Shown here piece by piece: positions 50,751 through 59,009 of a stretch of DNA of 64,000 nt. The position numbers and the translations under genes are program-made. The stretch's first letter is position 1, and every line of letters starts with the position of its first letter. Source of the DNA: Desulfarculaceae bacterium (lineage in GTDB: Bacteria; Desulfobacterota; Desulfarculia; Desulfarculales; Desulfarculaceae). Location: NCBI GenBank assembly GCA_021737145.1, contig JAIPEN010000003.1:62001-126000 (forward strand). Reading direction: 5' to 3'. Below the pieces are notes generated by a model. That model saw only the letters and a program-made list of their open reading frames with translations. It was not told where the DNA came from and searched no databases.

Positions 50751-51779
50751 TTACTTGACCAGTCCCCGCTCCTTGGCCATTTGGACGTAAATATCCATGG
50801 CCTTCTTGGTGAAGGGAGAGACGGCGCCCATGTCGTTGAGCCAGAAATCAAGCGCCATCGCGCGGATCTTGGCCACGTCCTCGTCAGGCAGCCAGATGAC
50901 CTCCATGTCACCGCCCTTGATCATCTTTTCCACCGCCTTAGCGTCGTCGCGGAAGATTTTTTGGGTGATCTGCACCTCCGCCCAGTCGCAGCACAGGTCG
51001 AAGATCAGCTTGATGTCCTTGGGCAGGGCCTCATAGGCCTTCTTGTTGATGAGGAACTCGGTGGGGGCAGCCCCCAAATACTGGGGCATGATCATGTACT
51101 TGGTCACCTTGTGCAGGCCCAGGGCGTAGTCCACCGAGCCGCCGGAGAACTCACAGGCATCGATGGTGCCGTTGTTCAGGGCGGTGAACAGGTCGCCCGG
51201 GCTCAGCATGATCACCGAGGCGCCCAGCTTTTTGGTGAAGAACTTGGCCGGGGCGCCGGACATGCGGATCTTCTTGCCCTTGAAGTCCTCGATGGAGCGG
51301 ATGGGCACCCGGCTCCAGATGGGCTCCGCGTTGCCGATGATGCGGCCGCGGGTCATGAGGCCGTTTTTCTCATAAAAGGGGGCGGCCAATTCCTTGACGC
51401 CCCGGTAATACCAGTAGGCCCAGTAGTCCATGGCGTCGGTGGAGCCAAAAGGCGGGCTCAGAACGATGCCGTCCGGCCATTCACCCTGGTAAAACACCGC
51501 CGAGGTGTGGGCCATCTGCACCACCCCTGCCTTCACGTTCTGGAACACCTTCAGGGTGGGGAAAAGGGCGTTGGCCGGAAACAGGGTGATTTTCATGCGG
51601 CCGTTGGTGGCCTTTTGCACCAGGTCGCAGAACTCCTGCAAGTACTTGTGCAGGTTGGACGCCGCCGGCATGAAGCTTTGCATCTTCCATTGCACCTCGG
51701 CTCCGGCTTGGGCCGTGGAGGGCATGGCCGCAAAGGCCAGGAAGGCGGCAATCATGGCCAAAACAATAATCCGTTTCAT
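50751..51779 (-). CDS. dctP: TRAP solute-binding protein, DctP family
   Basis: 342 residues from the ATG reading MKRIIVLAM, behind GAGGAG; a longer reading has no ribosome site or signal peptide. Signal peptide about 1-24 (cleavage after TAQA). The ligand region IEDFKGKKIRMSGAPAKFFTKKLG holds the conserved Arg, then MLSPGDLFTALNNGTIDACEFSGG. It heads the operon that carries the benzoyl-CoA reductase-type genes, and a strong sigma-54 promoter lies 390 nt upstream. An aromatic or alicyclic carboxylate is the expected ligand by context. Confidence 0.92.
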   Translation of the reverse strand: MKRIIVLAMIAAFLAFAAMPSTAQAGAEVQWKMQSFMPAASNLHKYLQEFCDLVQKATNGRMKITLFPANALFPTLKVFQNVKAGVVQMAHTSAVFYQGEWPDGIVLSPPFGSTDAMDYWAYWYYRGVKELAAPFYEKNGLMTRGRIIGNAEPIWSRVPIRSIEDFKGKKIRMSGAPAKFFTKKLGASVIMLSPGDLFTALNNGTIDACEFSGGSVDYALGLHKVTKYMIMPQYLGAAPTEFLINKKAYEALPKDIKLIFDLCCDWAEVQITQKIFRDDAKAVEKMIKGGDMEVIWLPDEDVAKIRAMALDFWLNDMGAVSPFTKKAMDIYVQMAKERGLVK

Positions 51780-52645
51780 CGTTATTTCTCCTCTGGAAAG
51801 GTTTTTGAAACTTACCTTTGGATAGGAACCATCGTCATTTAGCCCAACAACCCTGACAAACAAGGGATCATCTTAGTGGCTTTTGTGGCTTTGCTTGACA
51901 AATCACCAGAGCCAATTTAGTGCGGACATATCGTTTGCGTTCACTGAAAATCTCCCAGGTCAATCCAAGGCAATACTTTTTCCCCTTGTTATTTCAGAGT
52001 GTAACGATATTTAAATCGCCCCATTGCCAGCTAATAATTCGGAGCATTCCAACAACCAATATATTTTTTTCCTCGAATAATTAATTAAATGGCTTGGTAA
52101 ATCTCCTAGCCTAATGTTTTTTCCACCAACAATTTGCCTGTCTATGAACTACTGATTTATGGAAATAGCAATTTGAATGCCAAGCGGCATTGGGCAAAAT
52201 CGGTTCGAGAATTCAAATAGATATAGGTTTTGCCCCGGGCTGGAAATCCGCCAACCCAGACCATATCCCGTTGTTTAACGATATTTCGTTTAGCCGACTT
52301 TGGTAACAATCGCCAATTGGTGTATAAACCGCGGGGGAGCGCTAGGACACGGCTGATTGCCCGTGGCCAGAGGCCAGTGCAACCACTCCAGTGGCGGCGG
52401 GAGCTTCGGGGGATTCGTGGTAATTGACGGGCGGGCAGGAGATGGCCCCACATGCGGAGTTGCCCGCGCGCCCAACCCCAGGCAGCGCACCTCCCGGCCC
52501 GCCCTGACAAACCGGCCGGGATGAAACCTCAAGGTTCATAAGGCCGCTGACCGCCTCGGCGGGAACGGGCCGAGGTCATAGACTTCAGGAACAGATCAAG
52601 AAAGGCAAAAACAGGCAAAGCCGAGCGCTGAGAGCTGTAGCTAAA
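51780..52645. other. Long non-coding region upstream of the TRAP/ring-reductase operon
   Basis: About 870 nt without a supportable gene. From 51850 to 52240 it is AT-rich and holds the sigma-54 promoter and the TTCAAATAGATA element (52212-52223). From 52330 to 52640 it is GC-richer and contains short open frames with no family resemblance. The predicted transcript would have a leader of about 375 nt, long enough for further control. Confidence 0.6.
52166..52184 (-). promoter_or_regulatory. Sigma-54 (-24/-12) promoter of the dctPQM / ring-reductase operon
   Basis: On the minus strand CTTGGCATTCAAATTGCTA has GG (52180-52181) and GC (52168-52169) exactly ten nt apart and fits TTGGCAC-N5-TTGCT closely. 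The core TTGGC-N4-AAATTGCT equals that of the fadB operon promoter, and TTCAAATAGATA lies 30 nt upstream (29 nt in the other promoter). Confidence 0.82.
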
Positions 52646-52646
52646 C

Positions 52647-52680
52647 GAGAAAAGAGGCTAGCCAAAACTGGCTAGCCTCT
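52647..52680 (-). terminator. Rho-independent terminator after the tRNA genes
   Basis: AGAGGCTAGCCA and TGGCTAGCCTCT form a perfect 12-bp stem with a 4-nt loop; read leftwards it is followed by TTTTCTCG. It ends the gltX/tRNA-Gln/tRNA-Glu transcript. Confidence 0.9.
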
Positions 52681-52689
52681 TGATATTTT

Positions 52690-52765
52690 TGGCAGTCCCA
52701 ACGGGGTTCGAACCCGTGTCTTCGGCGTGAGAGGCCGATATCCTAAACCACTAGACGATGGGACC
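52690..52765 (-). tRNA. tRNA-Glu(CUC)
   Basis: 76 nt with encoded CCA. The acceptor arm starts GGTCCCA and ends TGGGACTGCCA; the D-arm is TCGTCTAGTGGTTTAGGA; the anticodon loop CTCTCAC reads CUC (codon GAG); the T-loop is GGTTCGAAC. All arms pair. It lies 15 nt from tRNA-Gln on the same strand. Confidence 0.95.
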
Positions 52766-52780
52766 GTGCAAAACTTATGT

Positions 52781-52854
<74 letters not shown>

Positions 52855-52915
52855 GCGAGTAGCCACTGATTTATCGTTTCAACTCGTTGGCGTCAAGGGC
52901 TTTTTACCAGTTTTT

Positions 52916-54331
52916 TCATCCCTTGGCTATAGCCAAGGCCCTCTTTAGTCTTGCGATAACCCGCTCAGCCCCCAGAATGGCCATGACCTCGAAAATTCCC
53001 GGGCTAAAGGTGCGCCCGGTAAGGGCCACCCGCACCGGCTGGGCGATGCCCCCCAGTTTCAGGCCCAGCTCCTCGCTCAGCTCGCGCACCCCGGCCTCCA
53101 TGGCCTCGGGCTCCACCCCGCGCTCCTGGACCATGGCCAGAACCCGCTCCAGCACCGGGGAGGTCTCTGGTTTGAGGAATTTTTTCACGGCCTTGGGGGA
53201 CATTTCCGGCTCGGCCTTGAGAAAGGGTTCGGCCCAGTCGGCCAGTTCCACCAGGGTCTTGGCACGGGGGGTAAGCTCGGGCAGACAGGCCAGCAGAAGC
53301 GCCTGATCATACTCGGTGATGCCCCGCTCGGCCAGGAAGGGCGGCAGCAGCTCGGCCAGGCGGGCGGGCTCGGCCTCCTGGATATAGCGCTGGTTCAGGT
53401 GCAAAAGCTTGTCCGTATCGAACACCGCCGCGCTGCGCCCCACCGCGTCCAATCCAAAGAGCTCGACCAACTCTTGCAGCGAGAACTTCTCCTGATCGCC
53501 GTGGGACCAGCCCAGGCGGGCCAGGGCGTTGATCATGGCCTCGGGCAGGTAGCCCAGCGTTTGATAGTCCACCACCGCCGTGGCCCCGTGGCGCTTGGAT
53601 AGCTTGGTCTTGTCCGGCCCCAGGATCATGGGCACGTGGGCGAACAGGGGAACCGCAGCGTCCAGGGCCTGGTAGAGCAATATCTGGCGGGGGGTGTTGT
53701 TCACGTGGTCGTCGCCGCGGATCACATGGCTGATGGCCATGTCGATGTCGTCCACCACCACGGCCAGGTGATAGGTGGGCCAGCCGTCGGAGCGCAGGAT
53801 GATCAGGTCGTCCAGCTCCTTGTGCTCAAAGGTGATGGGCCCCTTGACCAGGTCGTTGAAGGTGGTGCTGCCCGTGCGGGGTCCCTTGAAGCGCACCACC
53901 GCGCCCTCGGCCGGGCCCAGGTTTTTTTCGCGGCAGGCCCCATCGTACATGGGCTTGCCGCCGGCCTTCATGGCCGCCTCGCGCTTTTTGGTCAGATCCT
54001 CGGGCGAGCAATGACACCAGTAGGCCCGGCCTTGTTCGAGCATTTGGTCGATGGCCTCGCGGTAGCGCTCCAGGCGCTGGGTCTGGTAAAAGGGCCCCTC
54101 GTCAAAGTCGAGCCCCAGCCAGTCCATGGCCGCCATGATGGAGTCGGTGTGCTCCTGCTTGGAGCGCTTGCGGTCGGTGTCTTCCAGGCGCAGCACGAAG
54201 TCCCCGCCGTGGTGACGGGCAAAAAGCCAGTTAAAAAGGGCCGTTCTGGCACCACCCAGGTGCAAGGCCCCGGTGGGAGAAGGCGGAAAACGGGTGCGCA
54301 CCCGGGGGGTGTTGTCAGTGGGCTGGTTCAT
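52916..54331 (-). CDS. gltX: Glutamyl-tRNA synthetase
   Basis: 471 residues, class I synthetase. The HIGH-type motif is in FPPSPTGALHLGGARTALF and the KMSKS-type motif in KTKLSKRHGA. The Cys/His zinc motif of the E. coli enzyme is partly visible as WCHCSPE and YDGACRE. The C-terminal anticodon-binding domain is complete. The genes for tRNA-Gln and tRNA-Glu follow on the same strand. If the organism lacks GlnRS, this enzyme would be non-discriminating and feed the GatCAB route; this cannot be settled here. Confidence 0.96.
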   Translation of the reverse strand: MNQPTDNTPRVRTRFPPSPTGALHLGGARTALFNWLFARHHGGDFVLRLEDTDRKRSKQEHTDSIMAAMDWLGLDFDEGPFYQTQRLERYREAIDQMLEQGRAYWCHCSPEDLTKKREAAMKAGGKPMYDGACREKNLGPAEGAVVRFKGPRTGSTTFNDLVKGPITFEHKELDDLIILRSDGWPTYHLAVVVDDIDMAISHVIRGDDHVNNTPRQILLYQALDAAVPLFAHVPMILGPDKTKLSKRHGATAVVDYQTLGYLPEAMINALARLGWSHGDQEKFSLQELVELFGLDAVGRSAAVFDTDKLLHLNQRYIQEAEPARLAELLPPFLAERGITEYDQALLLACLPELTPRAKTLVELADWAEPFLKAEPEMSPKAVKKFLKPETSPVLERVLAMVQERGVEPEAMEAGVRELSEELGLKLGGIAQPVRVALTGRTFSPGIFEVMAILGAERVIARLKRALAIAKG

Positions 54332-54385
54332 CTTGCCTTTCCTGGCGAACGCGCCCCCCGGGACCGGGGGCGCATATTAGAGTGT

Positions 54386-55189
54386 TTACTTTATTATAAG
54401 TCCGGCGTAGGCCACCACCTGCTCATAGTCGCCGGTGGCCTGGCCGCTGTTGGTGTAGGCCACCAGCTCGGCCGAGGCGGCGCCCATTTCCTTGGCAGCC
54501 ACCAGGGCCACGGTGGTGGGCAGCACCCCGCACATGCTTATGTTGTGCCCGGCCACGGTATTGTACAGGCCCTCGGGGTCCATCTCCAGGATACGCCCCA
54601 AAGCCAACTCGTCCTTGCTCTTGGCCGCCTGGGCGCTTTCGTAGTGGGTCATGTCCGTGCTCGCCACCAACAGCACCGGCTCGTCCAGGCTGGCGATGGC
54701 CGTGGCAATGGCCCGGCCCAGCTCCGCGCATTGGGCATAGGAGAGCATGGACAGGCACAGGGGGGTGAGCTTGAAATCCGGGCGCAGGGCCTGCAGAAAA
54801 GGCACCTGCACCTCCAGGGAGTGCTCGTGGCGATGGGCCAGGTCGTCCTCGGCCACCAGGGGGCTGGCCTTTTTAAGCGCCTCGCCCAGCTCCGGGTCCA
54901 GCTCCACCTCGCCCAGGGGGGTGAGCCAGGAGCCCCGGCTCATCACCGCCGCCTGCTGGCCCAGGCCCTGGTGGTTGGGCCCCAGCACCATCACCCGGCC
55001 GGGGATGGCCACCCGGCTGAGCACCTTGCCGGCCACTTCCCCGGAGAAGACGTAGCCCGCGTGGGGGCACACCGCAACCAGGGCAGGCTGGGGCGCGGCC
55101 GTGGGCTTCAGGTAGCCTTCTATCATGGCCCTGAGTTCGTCGGGACGGCCGGGATAAAAACGGCCGGCCACCGCCGGGGCGCGGGACAT
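54386..55189 (-). CDS. amrB: MEMO1 family protein (AmmeMemoRadiSam system protein B)
   Basis: 267 residues from the ATG reading MSRAPAVAGRFYP, behind GGAGG. MEMO family landmarks: RAPAVAGRFYPG, CPHAGYVFSG, LGPNHQG, HRHEHSLEVQVPFLQ and STDMTHYE; the conserved His residues may bind metal. The family usually occurs with an AMMECR1 protein and a radical SAM enzyme; neither is in this window. Function in bacteria is not well defined. Confidence 0.9.
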   Translation of the reverse strand: MSRAPAVAGRFYPGRPDELRAMIEGYLKPTAAPQPALVAVCPHAGYVFSGEVAGKVLSRVAIPGRVMVLGPNHQGLGQQAAVMSRGSWLTPLGEVELDPELGEALKKASPLVAEDDLAHRHEHSLEVQVPFLQALRPDFKLTPLCLSMLSYAQCAELGRAIATAIASLDEPVLLVASTDMTHYESAQAAKSKDELALGRILEMDPEGLYNTVAGHNISMCGVLPTTVALVAAKEMGAASAELVAYTNSGQATGDYEQVVAYAGLIIK

Positions 55190-55345
55190 GGCAAACCTCC
55201 GCAAGGGGGTGGGCGAACTGTTTTATGGATAGCACACCGGCCTGTCCCCCGCAACCAAGGCCCGCCCTAACAGACCGCATTCACTCGCTTGTCCTGACCG
55301 CCCTTGCGGCCAGCCCAGGCTGCCGGTAGGTTTTTGCGATCATTC

Positions 55346-55801
55346 ATGCAAACCCTGGAGGAGTTGGTGGAGTTCTTTGGTCTGGCCAACCTGCGCACCG
55401 ATGAAAAGCGCCTGCAAGAGTGCCTCACCCTGGAGCGCCTGCCCGAGTTCTGCGCGGGCATCAGCTCCCTGGTCAAGGCGGTCAGCCAACTGGAGGGCGA
55501 GGTGTATTGCCTGTGGGGGCATTTCGCCCTGCGCAAGGAGAACATCAACGGCGGGGTGCGCTTCACCATGCCCACCTGCCCCAACGCCCTGGCCTGGACC
55601 GTGACCACCGGCTTCCCGCCCGACCCGGACAAGGTGGTGGTGCACGCCACCATCGCCCGCCCGGAGCACGACCCCGGCTTCATCGAGTCCATCGAGGAGT
55701 TCGTGGCCATGTGGGTCAGCGGCCTGGAGGCCTCGGACGACCTGGCCCATGGATGCAAAACGCCCACCCCCCAGCCCTTGAGCGGTCTCACCGCCTTATA
55801 G
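55346..55801 (+). CDS. Uncharacterised protein
   Basis: About 151 residues starting MQTLEELVEFFGL; an upstream ATG 14 codons earlier is possible, and no ribosome site is strong for either. Not recognised. It is soluble, acidic at the N-terminus, with a mixed helix/strand pattern (EVYCLWGHFALRKENINGGVRFTMPTCPNALAW) and two Cys in the middle. It stands between a divergent MEMO gene and a membrane-protein gene. Codon use looks like that of neighbouring genes, so it is likely real. Confidence 0.6.
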   Translation: MQTLEELVEFFGLANLRTDEKRLQECLTLERLPEFCAGISSLVKAVSQLEGEVYCLWGHFALRKENINGGVRFTMPTCPNALAWTVTTGFPPDPDKVVVHATIARPEHDPGFIESIEEFVAMWVSGLEASDDLAHGCKTPTPQPLSGLTAL

Positions 55802-55876
55802 CCCTTTCCCGCGGCCACCTCTTTTTGGCATAGTTAGGCTCCGGCGCTTAATACGTCACCGGAGACAAGGGGGGGC

Positions 55877-56503
55877 ATGGACCGCACCGGCAAGCTAAAC
55901 CTTTTTTACTTGATCAGCTTCCTGGCCATCTTGGCCTGGTCCGGCTGGCGTCCCTACGACCGCTTCACCTGGCTGCTGGAGGTGCTGCCCGCCCTCATGG
56001 GCCTGGCCGCCCTGGCGATCACCTACCGCCGCTTCCGCTTCACCAACCTGCTCTATCTGCTCATGTGGCTGCACGCGCTGATCCTGCTGGTGGGCGGGCA
56101 TTACACCTACGCCCGGGTGCCCCTGTTCGACTGGCTCAGCCAGGCCTATGACCTGGGGCGCAACAACTACGACAAGCTGGGCCACTTTGCCCAGGGCTTC
56201 GTGCCGGCCATGGTGGCCCGCGAGATAATGATCCGCAACCGGGTGGTGGCCCGCCGGGGCTGGCTGGGGCTGATCGTGGTGAGCCTGTGCCTGGCCATCA
56301 GCGCCTTTTACGAGTTGATCGAGTGGTGGGTGGCCGTGTTCACCGGCACCGGGGCCGAAGACTTTTTGGGCACCCAGGGCTATGTGTGGGACACCCAGAG
56401 CGACATGGCCCTGTGTCTGCTGGGCTCCCTGCTGGCCCTATTGTTGCTGAGCCGCCTGCACGACCGTCAAATGGCCCGCCTGCCCCGGGAGGAAAAACCA
56501 TGA
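55877..56503 (+). CDS. DUF2238 family membrane protein (YjdF-like)
   Basis: 208 residues with about six hydrophobic segments. The central YDKLGHFAQGFVPAMVAREI and the later FYELIEWWVAVFTGTGAEDFLGTQGYVWDTQSDM are characteristic of DUF2238: conserved Asp, His and Glu residues face the membrane border. Function unknown. Its stop codon overlaps the start of the next membrane-protein gene (ATGA), which indicates co-translation. Confidence 0.88.
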   Translation: MDRTGKLNLFYLISFLAILAWSGWRPYDRFTWLLEVLPALMGLAALAITYRRFRFTNLLYLLMWLHALILLVGGHYTYARVPLFDWLSQAYDLGRNNYDKLGHFAQGFVPAMVAREIMIRNRVVARRGWLGLIVVSLCLAISAFYELIEWWVAVFTGTGAEDFLGTQGYVWDTQSDMALCLLGSLLALLLLSRLHDRQMARLPREEKP

Positions 56504-57153
56504 CCGAAGCATCCATCCGGGCCCTGACCGGCCTGCGCGACCTGACCACCTTGCAGTGGTACGTGATACCCCTGCTGGCCTACACCTTCTACATCTACAG
56601 CGCCCAGGTGAAAAAGGCGCGGCGCGCGGCCAATTGGGACGGGGTGCTGGCCGGGCTGACCATCTTCGGCATGGACTTCGTCAACGAGACCATCAACGGC
56701 TGGATTCTGCACTTCACCCAGCACTCGGCCCTGTGGACCGCGCCCGGCCCCACCGCCCTGCGCACCATGGTGGGCTGGAACATCGAGATCATGTTCATGT
56801 TCGCCATCATGGGCCTGATCTACTACCAGACCATCTCCGATGATCCCCGCGAGAAGATCCTGGGCGTCCCCAACCGCTGGTTCTGGGCCATCGGCTACAG
56901 CCTCTTTTGCGTGTTCGTGGAGTGCCTGCTCAACAAGGGCGGCCTGCTGATCTGGGAATACCCCTTTTGGACCCGCAGCTTCGGCGGGGTGTGGCTCATC
57001 TTCTTGTTCGGCTACTTCCACTTCTTCGTGGCGGCCATCATCGTGCTCAGCCTCAAGTCGCTCAAGGCCAAGGTGTGCGCCGTGGCCGGCATCTACGCCG
57101 TGGCCGTGATCCTGAACATCTACGGCCTGGGCATCATGGGCTGGCGATATTAG
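56500..57153 (+). CDS. Polytopic membrane protein of unknown function
   Basis: 217 residues, start fixed by the ATGA overlap and a GGGAGG ribosome site. Six or so hydrophobic segments. Polar residues inside the membrane stretches (GMDFVNETINGWILHFTQHSA, GWNIEIMFMFAIMG, FCVFVECLLNKGGLLIWEYPFW) suggest a binding or catalytic site with Asp, Glu and His. It does not match a family I can name with confidence. Coupled to the DUF2238 gene, so the two may act together. Confidence 0.75.
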   Translation: MTEASIRALTGLRDLTTLQWYVIPLLAYTFYIYSAQVKKARRAANWDGVLAGLTIFGMDFVNETINGWILHFTQHSALWTAPGPTALRTMVGWNIEIMFMFAIMGLIYYQTISDDPREKILGVPNRWFWAIGYSLFCVFVECLLNKGGLLIWEYPFWTRSFGGVWLIFLFGYFHFFVAAIIVLSLKSLKAKVCAVAGIYAVAVILNIYGLGIMGWRY

Positions 57154-57311
57154 GCGGCCGTGGCGTTTTTATCCTTATCCCCGGCTCTTTTCCGGGTTAA
57201 GATGCCCCATGCTCCGCCCATAACCGGTCCGGCCGCACCTTGGCGGAGGGGTATCCGGGTCCGGTTTTAGCTCTGCCCCCCACCTTCTGCCTCCGCTGAA
57301 GGATTTGCCCC

Positions 57312-58070
57312 GTGTTTTCCAGGCGAACAGCGACCATCCTCCTGGCCATGGCCCTGGCCCTGGCCGCGGGACTTTTCCCCCCAGCCGCCCAGGCCGAACC
57401 CAAGGAATGGCTTTTGCCGGACTTGACCCAATCCACCTGGCTGCCCAAGGACAGCCGCCAGGAGGACACTTCGTGCTCAGTGCCCTACAAGGACACCTAT
57501 ATGGAGGTGTGGCAGACCACCGGCAAGCGGCAGTCCGCCGAGTTCCGGCGCTTTTATGAGCTGGACAAATACTATGCCGGCGAAAAGTTCCTTTTTTACA
57601 TCTTTCGCGTGCTCAACACCGGCCGGGTGTTCCAGGTGAACATGGAGGTGCCCGACAGCAACGGGGTGTGCCTGGTGGACAGCGAGGGCAAGGGGGTGTT
57701 CCACAAGAAGGGCAGCATCTACGATGAACCCCAAATGCCTCCCTGGGCCGTGGCCATGGCCCGCCAGACCAAGACCAAGACCTACTTCCCGTTGCCCGAG
57801 TTCCAGGCCGGGGCCGATCTGGGCATCCAGAAGTTCGACATCTTCCCCCAGGTTCCGGGCAAGGAAACCACGGTGCACCGCTACCGCCTCATGGACGGCA
57901 GCCACCTGTTCATAAAGTCATTTCCCAACAACAAGGTCTGGGGTTACGACCACAAGAAGGCCAACAAGCCCAAGGTGTCGATTTGGGCCCTGAAGTGGAA
58001 CCGCTCCTACGACCGCAAGGACCAGCCCCCCAAGCCAGATCTGGCGGACTACGGCCTGCCGGCGCGCTGA
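57312..58070 (+). CDS. Secreted protein of unknown function
   Basis: 252 residues from a GTG behind GAAGGA. A signal peptide (residues 1-28, cleavage after AQA) is clear: MFSRR, a hydrophobic Ala/Leu stretch, then AEPKEW. The mature part is rich in aromatic and charged residues and has two Cys (near 55 and 120). No family recognised. Most likely periplasmic. The 158-nt gap before it suggests its own promoter. Confidence 0.7.
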   Translation: MFSRRTATILLAMALALAAGLFPPAAQAEPKEWLLPDLTQSTWLPKDSRQEDTSCSVPYKDTYMEVWQTTGKRQSAEFRRFYELDKYYAGEKFLFYIFRVLNTGRVFQVNMEVPDSNGVCLVDSEGKGVFHKKGSIYDEPQMPPWAVAMARQTKTKTYFPLPEFQAGADLGIQKFDIFPQVPGKETTVHRYRLMDGSHLFIKSFPNNKVWGYDHKKANKPKVSIWALKWNRSYDRKDQPPKPDLADYGLPAR

Positions 58071-58142
58071 GCCGGTCCCCCGCTTGTGGCCCGCGTTCCC
58101 AAGGGCTAAAATGGGTCTGACCCCCAGCCGGAGACCCATGCC

Positions 58143-58658
58143 ATGAGCCACGCGCTGATCATCGTAGACATGCTGGCCGATTTCGTGCGCCCCGGCGCGG
58201 CCCTGTTCGTGCCCGGTTCGCCGGAGATCGTGCCGGCCATCCAGCAAGAGCTGGCCGCGGCCCGCCAGGCCGGGGACCTGGTCATATACGTGTGCGACGC
58301 CCACGACCCCGAGGACAAGGAGTTCGAGCGCTTCCCGCCCCACGCGGTGGCCGGCAGCTCCGGGGCCGAGGTCATAGACGAGCTGGCCCCCCGCCCCGGC
58401 GAGGCGGTGGTGGAGAAACGCCGCTACAGCCCCTTTTTCGACACCGAGCTGGGCCAGGTTCTGGCCGACGCGGGCATCAGCCGGGCCACGGTGGTGGGGG
58501 TGTGCACCCACATCTGCGTCATGGAGACGGTGGGCGGGCTGGCCAACCGCGATTTCCGGGTGCGGGTGCCAGCGGCCGCGGTGGCCGATTTCGACCCCGG
58601 CCAGGCCCGGGCCGCCCTGGCCCGCATGCAGAGCCTTTTTGGGGCCGAGGTTTGCTGA
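58143..58658 (+). CDS. Isochorismatase-family cysteine hydrolase
   Basis: 171 residues. The catalytic triad of the family is visible: D9 in IIVDMLADF, K92 in VVEKRRYSPF, and C125 in GVCTHICVMETV. The family includes nicotinamidases, N-carbamoylsarcosine amidases and ureidoacrylate hydrolases. The metal-binding DxHxxxxxxH pattern of nicotinamidase is only partly there (DAHDPEDKEFERFPPH), so a nicotinamidase role is possible but not assured. Confidence 0.87.
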   Translation: MSHALIIVDMLADFVRPGAALFVPGSPEIVPAIQQELAAARQAGDLVIYVCDAHDPEDKEFERFPPHAVAGSSGAEVIDELAPRPGEAVVEKRRYSPFFDTELGQVLADAGISRATVVGVCTHICVMETVGGLANRDFRVRVPAAAVADFDPGQARAALARMQSLFGAEVC

Positions 58659-58757
58659 TAAAGGCCGCGGCCGGCCTTGCGCCTTGTACCGTGCGCCCAG
58701 TTTGGTATTCTGTTAGGAATAAGTAGCCAACTCGCCCTATCTGGGAAAGGAACCGCC

Positions 58758-59009
58758 ATGACTCCGTCGGTCAAACTATACGCCCTGAGCACCTGCAGCC
58801 ACTGCCGCAACACCCGCAAGTTTCTGGACGACAACAACGTGTCCTACGACGTGGTGGAGGTGGACCTCTGCCCCCTTGACGAGCGGCAACAGGTGATCGA
58901 CGAGGTCAAGAAGTACAATCCCGCCTGCTCCTTCCCCACCTTGCTCATCGGCGACAAGGTGATCGTGGGCTACCGCGAGCAGGAGATCAAGGAGGCGCTG
59001 GGACTATGA
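58758..59009 (+). CDS. Glutaredoxin-family thiol-disulfide protein
   Basis: 83 residues from the ATG behind AAAGGA. The redox motif is CSHC (C13, C16) after VKLYALST. The cis-Pro is in CSFPTLLIGDKVIVGY, as in glutaredoxins; an extra Cys precedes it. It overlaps the next gene by four nt (ATGA), which encodes a ferredoxin:thioredoxin reductase-like protein, so this small thiol protein is probably the partner reduced by that enzyme. Confidence 0.9.
   Translation: MTPSVKLYALSTCSHCRNTRKFLDDNNVSYDVVEVDLCPLDERQQVIDEVKKYNPACSFPTLLIGDKVIVGYREQEIKEALGL

Noticed and set aside
51965..52070. Two weaker sigma-54-like matches (minus strand) nearer to the dctP start
   Set aside because: Only the GG and GC are conserved; the -24 boxes read GGGGAA and TTGGTTG. 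The site at 52166-52184 is far better.
52157..52540. Overlapping short open frames on both strands in the long gap before the tRNA genes
   Set aside because: Mutually overlapping, no ribosome sites, no recognisable motif; the region contains the sigma-54 promoter.
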